Source: Anthracocystis setariae (Eukaryota > Basidiomycota > Ustilaginomycetes > Ustilaginales > Ustilaginaceae). Taken from it: 64,000 nt of DNA. A program made the position numbers and the translations under genes. Of this stretch, positions 57,241-64,000 are shown piece after piece (position 1 is the first letter of the stretch; each line of letters opens with the position of its first letter). The notes beneath the pieces are model-generated. The model was not told the origin of the DNA. It ran no database searches and saw only the letters and a list, made by a program, of their open reading frames with translations. Where the stretch lies: the NCBI GenBank assembly GCA_928724745.1, contig CAKMXJ010000021.1, positions 62,001 through 126,000 on the forward strand, written 5' to 3'.

Positions 57241-60200
57241 TTACTTGTTCCCGGCCTTGACAGCAGCCGAACTGGTGCGACGAGCAATGAGACCGACCGT
57301 CTTGACCCGTGGTCCCCGAAACTCCGAGAACGCAACTGCGCACTTCTTGTCCAGTCCAGCGTCGTCGAGTTGCAGGCTGCTTGGGATGGTTTGCAGACTG
57401 TGACGGAGACTCATTGCAAGCCCAAGACCGCAGGACGGAAGGATCCAACGGAAGGCGACGGGGATGTCGATGCCGAGCGCTTCCATATCGAGCAAGATGC
57501 GCACGAGGAACGGATCGGGTTGGGCGGCTGTCCAACGCCCACGCGAATTCCATTGAACGCGTGAGGCTGCCAATTTGATGAGCTCGGTAGTTGAAAGCGA
57601 CGCAGGTGCATCTGTGGCGGCAGGCGCTACCACAGCGTTGGGCAAAGCTTCCAAGTTGCTTCCAACGTTGGCCTCATCCGAGCCTTCCCCAGCCAACTCT
57701 CTGCCAGACATGCGTGAGTCTGTAGCAGCGACCTTTGCAACAGCTTGAGCGTATCCGCTACGAAGTTGGGCCAAGATCTTAGAGCGCGTTGAATGCTTCC
57801 TGCTGCGCGGGATCATGCCGGAACGACGGCCAAAAATAGCCAGTACTGCATCATAGAAGCGTGAGTCAGGCACGACTTCTGAATGGCCCAAGGCGTCCGA
57901 TTTGAGTCGCGTTGGTAGCTTGCGCTCGCCTTCGCCTGCCTGCATCCATTCGCGGACTCGATGAGCACGCCACTTGGCAAGTCTTTTCGAAAGTTGCCAA
58001 TGGTGAACAAGGAAGCCATACTCTCGCTTTGCTTGCAGCTGTGCAGCTCTCCATCGCAGGCCTTCGCCAAGCTCACTAAGGTTGCTGTAGGTGCGCCCGT
58101 TGGTGTGTAGCCTCGGGCGATACGACTTGCCGCGACGTGAGGCGATCAGATTCCAACCTCGGGCATATTGTCGGTCAGCTTTCGGCTGAGGAGGCCGTCT
58201 AGACGATGTCCGAGTTGCAAGGCGAGACTCGGCGACCACCGAGCGCAAATGATGCACGCTTGGCGTTTGGCTGGCCTTGGGTAGCTTGGCCGCCTCGTGG
58301 GCCAACACCTGCATGATGATGGTCGCTGTCGCAACAGGAACCGTCCAGGGTTCTTTGGCGACGTCGTCGACGGATGATGACCGTAATGCGCTTTTGATGC
58401 TGGTACGCTTGATAAGACGCCAGACACGTAAGGCCATGCCGATTCTGCCTCCCTTGGCTGCCAGGTTGAGTGCGGCGGTCATGACATGCGGGTCATGAAT
58501 GGCGTGGCGCGATGCTTGATTAGCTACGGGTCTGCTGTTCGGATCGAGATCCTGCCGCACTCGGGGTTGCCAAGGGGCAGTTGACTCTGGCTTTCTTCTG
58601 TACAAGCGACGACGACGAAGTGTGTTGAGAGCAGGGTAGATGCGCAGGATCAAGTCTTTGGACGCTATGTGACCTGGCTCAAATTGGTAGCGCTTCAAGA
58701 AGAGACCGGATCCCGCCACATATTGGATCAGCGAGACAAGACGGAAAGAGTCAGCGCTAGCGATGGCTGAATCGATCTGCTCGATCAGGAGATTGGCCGG
58801 TGGGGCTAGTAGGACGGGTGAGGCGGCTCCGTGTCGTGATGCTGATGTCATTGACGGTGTAGTCGTGCTGGATTGCTGCGGATGGACGCTGTCCTGACTC
58901 GATGTCTGCTCGGTAGCTTCTGCTTTTGACTGAGCAGCATGCTTGGTCAGAAGGACTGCGCGGGCCAGCAGATCGTGACGTTGCGTGGTTGCCTGTCGCA
59001 AGATGGTGTTGAGTGTGACGGAGTCTGGCTGGAGTGGAGGCTGACGAACCTGAGTCATGTGCACGAGAATCTCTCTGCAGATGGTCGGCGTCTTCAAAAC
59101 CGACAGTGCATAGTGGATGAGCTGATTGTAGACGACGATACCGAGGGGTGGACGGATCACTGGCTGGCTTGCAATGGAAAGTGATGCAGCTGAGCGTGTT
59201 TGTCCATCAGGAAGTGACTGGATGTACTCGCGCAGATAGTGTCGGATGTGGTCGGCTGCAGTCTGCAAAGTGCGCCTTTCAGCTGCGTCGAGGCAAGTTG
59301 AAGCTTCGGTGGCTTTTTCTCGAAGGAGGACGGTGTTTTCGAATTTGCAACAAGCGGAGAGGATCCATGCGATCTCGGGCGCGCTTGGGTTGGGTGGAAG
59401 TGGTAGCCTGGCTCCTCGAACGAGTCGAAGCAGATCGACGAGCGAGCGGGCAAATTCTGAACGTTTAGCGGACAAGGCTTGTTGTTCAGGAAGGGAAAGA
59501 TGCGGGAGTAGGTTGGGTCGAATGCGAGACAAGAGCTGCTCGATTCGCTGTAGTGATCGAGTGATTTCTCGAAGTGCCTGGGTACTTGGCTTTCCAGTTT
59601 CGGCGACAAGAGCAGCTTGATGACGATAGTGGAAGCGAGGTTGCGTTACTTGCTTATGGGATCGCCACCAAGCTCGTAACTCTGCATCGTAGGTTTGGAC
59701 GGCCAATCGAAAATGACCGGAAGCCAGAAGCGCACGGATGACAGCGGTCTGGGAAGCGGTGGAACGAGGCATATGAACGAGATGCATGGCGGAGACCAAG
59801 GATATGGCTGCATCAAGATGTTGCTGCGACTCGAATTGGCGTATTGGTCGAACGCCGGTGGTGGAAGGTGCCAAAGTGAGGTTGGAGAGTAGTTGCTGGA
59901 CCACGAGCATGAGCCTGAGTCCTGGCGTTGGCGCTGGCGCTGGCGACGAAGGTTTGTTTGCGGCCTGGCGATCGGTGGCACCTGACGAAGCATGGGTAGA
60001 TGGTGACATGCCTGGAGCGGACAGGGTTCGTGGATTCCATTCTAGCTTGATTAAGAGATGGCGAAGCATATGGCAGGCTGGGACGACGTTGGCGGATGCA
60101 AGCAGATGCAGTGCGCAGTCTGTGATGGTCTCGGTTGCAATTGCTCGTGCGGTGCTTGCATGCCGTCTGGATTGAATACGACATGTCTGTAAGACGAGGT

Positions 60201-60996
60201 GTCGGCATTTGGCGACCAGTTGCTCGGTCGAGAGACTTGTAGCTTGGCTCAGCGATTGTCGTAGGGCGAGGGCGTCGCTTCGTAACGATGCGAACGCGGC
60301 ATCGGCGGTGTCGGCATGGTGTTTGTGTATCGCCGAGTTGCAGAGGTGCTCTGCAATCTGATCGTGTGCCAGTTCGTCTTGTAATTGATCTTGAGCGTCG
60401 TGTCGCAATAGGGCGTGTGAACTTGGATGCTCGATAAGCTGACGCGTTGGGTGATACTGGTGACTGACAAAGGAAAAGTCAGAGGAGACGTGGTGAGGCA
60501 GATCATGGTGATGGTGGTGGTGGTGGTCTGCGTCGTAAGAAGATGTTGCGAGCTGTTGGACGGTGGCGGCAGCAGCAGCGGTGGAAACAGCGCTGGTGGG
60601 AGCTAGAGAGGATTTGAATCTGATGGCGCTTGGCTGGTTGGATGTTGATGAAGGCGAGACGCGGACAGACTGAAAGCACGAAGGTGGGTAGAGGAAGGAA
60701 AGGGGCTGCGAAGCTGAGTGCAAGTTTACAGCAGCTGGATGGATGCTGAGATGCTTTTGGTTGTTGTACGTAATTGCAGAGGCTGGTGAAAGGCGAGATG
60801 TGGTTGAGAGTGAGGTTGATGGTGGTGTTGTTGGAAGTAATGGTATTGGTGGTGGTGGTGCCGGTGCAGACGATGAGAGCCTCGAGGGACCAGCGAGGTT
60901 GTGCTCGGCTAATGAAGCTTGAGCATAGGGACGAGACCGGCGAGCCTGTTGGCCTAACGCTTCGCAGGCGCTGGAGGAGAAACGCTTGTGACGCAT
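57241..60996 (-). CDS. PPR-like, probably mitochondrial protein, 1251 aa
   Basis: Single large exon. The basic, Ser-rich N-terminus (MRHKRFSSSACEALGQQARR) resembles a mitochondrial presequence. Helix-rich throughout, with paired-helix character; the clearest PPR-like unit is VVYNQLIHYALSVLKTPTI ... followed by PLQPDSVTLNTILRQATTQ (hydrophobic Y-N-x-L-I opening and P-D-x-x-T-x-N-x-I-L), and weaker ones lie near LPACHMLRHLLIKLEW and HFRLAVQTYDAELRAWW. Such proteins bind organellar transcripts to control their stability, processing or translation. Long Gln/His-rich and Ser-rich stretches interrupt the helices. The exact family is not recognised; it may be a diverged fungal mitochondrial translation or RNA factor. 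Confidence 0.66.
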   Translation of the reverse strand: MRHKRFSSSACEALGQQARRSRPYAQASLAEHNLAGPSRLSSSAPAPPPPIPLLPTTPPSTSLSTTSRLSPASAITYNNQKHLSIHPAAVNLHSASQPLSFLYPPSCFQSVRVSPSSTSNQPSAIRFKSSLAPTSAVSTAAAAATVQQLATSSYDADHHHHHHHDLPHHVSSDFSFVSHQYHPTRQLIEHPSSHALLRHDAQDQLQDELAHDQIAEHLCNSAIHKHHADTADAAFASLRSDALALRQSLSQATSLSTEQLVAKCRHLVLQTCRIQSRRHASTARAIATETITDCALHLLASANVVPACHMLRHLLIKLEWNPRTLSAPGMSPSTHASSGATDRQAANKPSSPAPAPTPGLRLMLVVQQLLSNLTLAPSTTGVRPIRQFESQQHLDAAISLVSAMHLVHMPRSTASQTAVIRALLASGHFRLAVQTYDAELRAWWRSHKQVTQPRFHYRHQAALVAETGKPSTQALREITRSLQRIEQLLSRIRPNLLPHLSLPEQQALSAKRSEFARSLVDLLRLVRGARLPLPPNPSAPEIAWILSACCKFENTVLLREKATEASTCLDAAERRTLQTAADHIRHYLREYIQSLPDGQTRSAASLSIASQPVIRPPLGIVVYNQLIHYALSVLKTPTICREILVHMTQVRQPPLQPDSVTLNTILRQATTQRHDLLARAVLLTKHAAQSKAEATEQTSSQDSVHPQQSSTTTPSMTSASRHGAASPVLLAPPANLLIEQIDSAIASADSFRLVSLIQYVAGSGLFLKRYQFEPGHIASKDLILRIYPALNTLRRRRLYRRKPESTAPWQPRVRQDLDPNSRPVANQASRHAIHDPHVMTAALNLAAKGGRIGMALRVWRLIKRTSIKSALRSSSVDDVAKEPWTVPVATATIIMQVLAHEAAKLPKASQTPSVHHLRSVVAESRLATRTSSRRPPQPKADRQYARGWNLIASRRGKSYRPRLHTNGRTYSNLSELGEGLRWRAAQLQAKREYGFLVHHWQLSKRLAKWRAHRVREWMQAGEGERKLPTRLKSDALGHSEVVPDSRFYDAVLAIFGRRSGMIPRSRKHSTRSKILAQLRSGYAQAVAKVAATDSRMSGRELAGEGSDEANVGSNLEALPNAVVAPAATDAPASLSTTELIKLAASRVQWNSRGRWTAAQPDPFLVRILLDMEALGIDIPVAFRWILPSCGLGLAMSLRHSLQTIPSSLQLDDAGLDKKCAVAFSEFRGPRVKTVGLIARRTSSAAVKAGNK

Positions 60997-61695
60997 GGGC
61001 GTATCATCTGCCGAGGACGAGAGGAAGCGTCACGCTCTCGGTCCTGGCTGCGATGATTGTATTAGCTGGAGAGAAAGATGGGCTAGCTTGTGTGACGCAT
61101 GGGAGTTGGATGTGAAGAATGCGGGCCTGATCGGGACAGGAACCGGCTGAGTCGTGCTGAACTCGGAAGAGGGGGCGTTGATCCACTTGATGATGGCGTT
61201 GCCGAATGGTGGTGTAGCTTTGGACGAGCCCGGTGAAGAGCTTGAGAAGGGAGCGGTGGTGGAGTGGGAGCAAGATAGTTACCGATGTCGGAAGAAAGGT
61301 CAAGCCGGTCGAATGCAAAAGGTAAAGTGCAGTGACCAAGTCGAACGTGAACCTTGTGCGTTGTGCGTTGTGCAAGAAGGGCTGCAGTTGGTTGAGCAGA
61401 AGCAGAAACGAGATCGAGTAGGTAGAGAGAGGCGGGTGAGGATGAGGATGAGGATGAGGATAATGGCAATGGAGTGTGACAATGCGGGTCGACGTTGTTG
61501 GTTGGCTGTTCCGGCTTTCTTGAAAGTCACACGCGCCAAACTGATTTTGCGTGAACCAACCAAGAATCGCTCGTAAATGGCTGATTTCCTGTGGGAAAAA
61601 AAAAAAAAAATGAAAAAGAGGGCCAAGTGTAAGAAAGAAAGAGAGCGAGATTCTTCTCAGACTGTTGCTGTCGTCTGTCCACCAACGGTCGCAAG
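60997..61695. other. Intergenic, 699 bp, left flank of the retroelement
   Basis: Promoter side of the minus-strand PPR-like gene up to the copia LTR. GAGGAT repeats near 61438-61462 and an A-run at about 61597-61610 are present. No gene was recognised. Confidence 0.6.
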
Positions 61696-61928
61696 TGTTA
61701 AGAATTGTTTCGAGTCAAAAGAATAAAACCCACAAAATATGTTAGTTCGCGATAGTTTCCCCGATCCACATTTTCGATATGCGATATGCGATATGCACCA
61801 GCGACTTCACTACAATATGCGGTATGCTACAGCACAGACGTCGCAACCCCAATTTTGTATATAAGTTGGTCAGATTCACGTACTTTAGCAGCCGAAATTC
61901 TAGTTAGTTTTCTCATTTATTTTTCACA
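61696..61928 (+). repeat. Candidate 5' LTR of the copia element
   Basis: Starts TGTTAAGAATTG, typical of Ty1/copia LTRs, and ends TTCACA immediately before the primer binding site, giving TG...CA termini. It contains a triple GATATGC repeat near 61779-61800 and a TATATAA box. Boundaries are inferred because the 3' LTR is not in the window for comparison. Confidence 0.75.
61858..61864 (+). promoter_or_regulatory. TATA box in the LTR
   Basis: TATATAA about 65 bp before the LTR end, suitable for starting the genomic RNA at a downstream R region. Confidence 0.6.
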
Positions 61929-61940
61929 GGTTATGAGCCC
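61929..61940 (+). other. Primer binding site, complementary to the initiator tRNA-Met anticodon arm
   Basis: GGTTATGAGCCC directly follows the LTR. It is the reverse complement of GGGCTCATAACC, the anticodon stem-loop of fungal initiator tRNA-Met (CAU anticodon inside). Drosophila copia likewise uses an internal 'half-tRNA' of initiator Met rather than its 3' CCA end. Confidence 0.8.
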
Positions 61941-62024
61941 AAGCTACTCCTCTGCAAAAGCTAAGTAAAAGAAAGAGATACGACATCAGACCAACAAACA
62001 TTAACCAAGTAACAAGATAACACA

Positions 62025-64000
62025 ATGGAAAAAGAAAGTGGACTCCTCGGCATTCCCAAGCTCAAGTCGTTGGACGACTACTTCGCTTGGAAGGAAGACT
62101 TCACTGCAGTAATGATGTCGAAAGGTAAAGTGTACATGTGCATCACGCAGAGTATGGATAAACTAAGTAAAAATTCCGCTAAATCGAAGGAAGAATGGGA
62201 CGAAGCAGCCATGAAGGCAAAAGGTATGATACTATACGCGATTGGTCAGGACTACAGACACCTGGTGAAGTCACTAGACTCCGCACACGAGATGTGGGAG
62301 CGACTTCGCGAACATTTTGAAGAAAGGCTGAGCCTAAGGCTCGTAATACTAAGAAGTCAGTTAAACACAATCAAGCAAGAAGACAAGGAAAGTGTCGACT
62401 CATTCGCATCAAGAATCGCCAAAATATGCGAACAATTAGACCTAGTCGGAGACAAAATGGACATCGAACGGCGCATGCTAGCGCTACTAACCGGACTTCG
62501 CCCAGAATACAACCAATGGAAAGCAATGATACAACACGAAAACGACACATACAAGAAATTCATGAAAAGAGAATTTCAATTTCAGGACGAAAATGGAAAA
62601 TTACACAAGGTCACTCAAACAATTGACGAAGTCAACGAGTTGGAAAGGTACAACGACGCTCTGAGGTCGCTCAGAGCACGAGAAGAAGAATTACTTCGAG
62701 AACAAGCGACGCGCTCAAACAACAGGTCGGAAATGGCGATGTCAGTGGGACCCCAACAAGTGGGCCCGCGACAACACAACAACTACGCCGTCCGAACATG
62801 CTACAAATGTGGCAAACCAGGCCACATCCAGGCAGTGTGTGGACTCAGATGCACAAAGTGTGGGCGTCTAGGACATCACACTGAACACTGCAGGAAAGGC
62901 GCTATGATGTCGAAACAGAGACCCGGGACCAAGGCCACGGAATCAGCTCACGTGGCTTCCACACAATTCGGCGAAGAAAACAATCAAGAAACGGACGTGT
63001 CAAACACTGCAGACCCTGCAGCCGCATACAATCTCCACTTCGCAAGTACAGCTCAAGTGATTACCGATGACATCGGTAATCACAAATCCCTCCTCGCTGA
63101 CCGAAGTCACATCAGAGATGAAGGATGGGTCCTCGATTCAGGGGCATCGTCACACATGACGAACAAGAAGGAGTTCTTCCACACGTTGACGAGGAAAGGA
63201 GAAAATTTACGAATTAGGACGGCGACAGGCCAGGAAGTCAAGGTCGAAGGAACGGGAAAAGTGGAATTCGTACCAATCATAGATGGCAGACAGGGTGATG
63301 TCGTAACACTTGATGAAGTGCTCTACGCTCCAGAACTGTCGGCCAACTTGATTTCGCTTACAAACCTAATCAAATCAACAAAGATTAACTTCGACACAGG
63401 ACAAAAGGATATAGCTGCCGAAATCAGCTCAAATGGAAAGAAAATACTACAATGTAAATACGAAGGAAACATGATGGTGTTGCAAGGACACACTATCAAA
63501 CGCGAAGTCGCCAACCTCACAAATATCAAGGACACGGACATCGAAGCCTGGCACAGGCGACTTGGTCACGCCAACACAAAATCAATTAAAGAAGCAATCG
63601 AGACAGGGACCGGCAGAAGAATCCCAAACAAGACTGCCATAAGGATCCAGTGCGACGTATGCGAGGTGGGAAAACACACGCGAAGTCCATTTGACAGATC
63701 AAACTCGAAGTCGACCAGACCCTTGGAGATGGTTCACTCCGACGTCATGGGTCCATACGAAGAAGACCCAAAAGGTAATAAATACGTTCTCACCTTTGTT
63801 GACGACTACTCAAGGCACGTCACTGTCATACCAATGAAGTGGAAGGACCAGGTCACCCTGTTCTTCCAAGTCTACCACAAATACATGACTACGATGACGG
63901 GGCAAAAGGTAGCATTCCTTCGCAGTGACAACGGAGGAGAGTACATCAACGATAGGATGGCGGAATTTCTCACCGAAAACGGTATACAGCATAGGCGTAC
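62025..64000 (+). CDS. Copia gag-pol polyprotein, N-terminal 658 codons
   Basis: Open from ATG 62025 to the window end with no stop. Residues ~1-240 are a copia gag (UBN2-like; DDYFAWKEDFTAVMMSKG, AHEMWERLREHFEE, LLTGLRPEYNQW). Two zinc knuckles of CX2CX4HX4C type start at Cys259 (CYKCGKPGHIQAVC, then CTKCGRLGHHTEHC). The aspartic protease has WVLDSGASSHM with catalytic Asp371. The GAG-pre-integrase/HHCC finger includes AWHRRLGHAN (His510) and CDVC (Cys543, Cys546). In the integrase core the first two acidic residues are Asp573 (HSDVMGP) and Asp635 (RSDNGGEY); the third lies beyond the window. Codon use is more A-rich than in host genes, as usual for retroelements. Only the left half of the protein is available. 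Confidence 0.95.
   Translation, partial: MEKESGLLGIPKLKSLDDYFAWKEDFTAVMMSKGKVYMCITQSMDKLSKNSAKSKEEWDEAAMKAKGMILYAIGQDYRHLVKSLDSAHEMWERLREHFEERLSLRLVILRSQLNTIKQEDKESVDSFASRIAKICEQLDLVGDKMDIERRMLALLTGLRPEYNQWKAMIQHENDTYKKFMKREFQFQDENGKLHKVTQTIDEVNELERYNDALRSLRAREEELLREQATRSNNRSEMAMSVGPQQVGPRQHNNYAVRTCYKCGKPGHIQAVCGLRCTKCGRLGHHTEHCRKGAMMSKQRPGTKATESAHVASTQFGEENNQETDVSNTADPAAAYNLHFASTAQVITDDIGNHKSLLADRSHIRDEGWVLDSGASSHMTNKKEFFHTLTRKGENLRIRTATGQEVKVEGTGKVEFVPIIDGRQGDVVTLDEVLYAPELSANLISLTNLIKSTKINFDTGQKDIAAEISSNGKKILQCKYEGNMMVLQGHTIKREVANLTNIKDTDIEAWHRRLGHANTKSIKEAIETGTGRRIPNKTAIRIQCDVCEVGKHTRSPFDRSNSKSTRPLEMVHSDVMGPYEEDPKGNKYVLTFVDDYSRHVTVIPMKWKDQVTLFFQVYHKYMTTMTGQKVAFLRSDNGGEYINDRMAEFLTENGIQHRR

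Larger units (their letters stand above)
61696..64000 (+). mobile_element. Ty1/copia-type LTR retrotransposon, 5' part
   Basis: The element begins with a candidate 233-bp LTR (TGTTAAG...CACA), then a primer binding site, a short leader and one long gag-pol frame that is still open at the window edge. Order of domains is gag - CCHC - protease - integrase, with integrase before the reverse transcriptase expected further right, which defines Ty1/copia rather than Ty3/gypsy. No stop or frameshift occurs in the 658 codons visible, so the copy may be young. RT, RNase H and the 3' LTR are outside the window. The candidate target-site repeat is GCAAG at 61691-61695; its partner cannot be seen. Confidence 0.93.

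Overview
The window is nuclear DNA of a basidiomycete, most likely a smut fungus (Ustilaginomycetes, Ustilago/Sporisorium type). I infer this from long, mostly intronless, moderately GC-rich genes with Ser/Pro/Gln-rich low-complexity tails, short introns with GTAAGT-like donors where introns occur, fungal-type protein families, and promoters full of dinucleotide tracts and TACAGTA words. It is not bacterial: genes are monocistronic and a chromosomal Ty1/copia element enters at the right edge. The species cannot be fixed from the sequence alone.

Layout. 1-5 kb: 3' part of RAT1, a small repeat-bearing membrane protein, and phosphomannose isomerase. 5-15.4 kb: a large unrecognised multi-pass membrane protein; CGI121 (KEOPS); a four-exon complex I subunit NDUFB7, rebuilt here by hand; KGD4, which shares a 406-bp divergent promoter with NDUFB7; a DUF4211-like nuclear protein; and the t-SNARE TLG2. 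15.5-25 kb: a PMT2-family O-mannosyltransferase, a steryl-ester-hydrolase-like lipase and SEC63, all secretory-pathway or lipid genes. 25-31 kb: one long frame carrying a PITH domain followed by a CENP-T-like kinetochore protein, then a secreted protein with many dibasic (Kex2-type) sites whose frame continues past a single TAG. 31-41 kb: MAM33, a NOP13-like two-RRM protein, mitochondrial prolyl-tRNA synthetase, a branched/short-chain acyl-CoA dehydrogenase and a three-exon SDR. 41-57 kb: CDC14, UBA1, an NTF2-like protein, a GH18 chitinase and a 2-hydroxyacid dehydrogenase. 57-61 kb: a PPR-like, probably mitochondrial protein. 61.7-64 kb: the 5' LTR, a half-tRNA-type primer binding site and an intact partial gag-pol frame of a Ty1/copia retrotransposon that runs off the window.

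Most genes are housekeeping and are not organised as a pathway cluster. Recurrent themes are mitochondrial function (NDUFB7, KGD4, MAM33, ProRS, acyl-CoA dehydrogenase, PPR-like) and protein mannosylation/secretion (PMI supplies mannose-6-P, PMT2 uses Dol-P-Man, SEC63 drives ER import). No tRNA, rRNA, CRISPR array or secondary-metabolite cluster was seen. The most unusual items are the PITH/CENP-T frame, the TAG-interrupted secreted protein, the triple-repeat membrane protein and the half-tRNA primed copia element.
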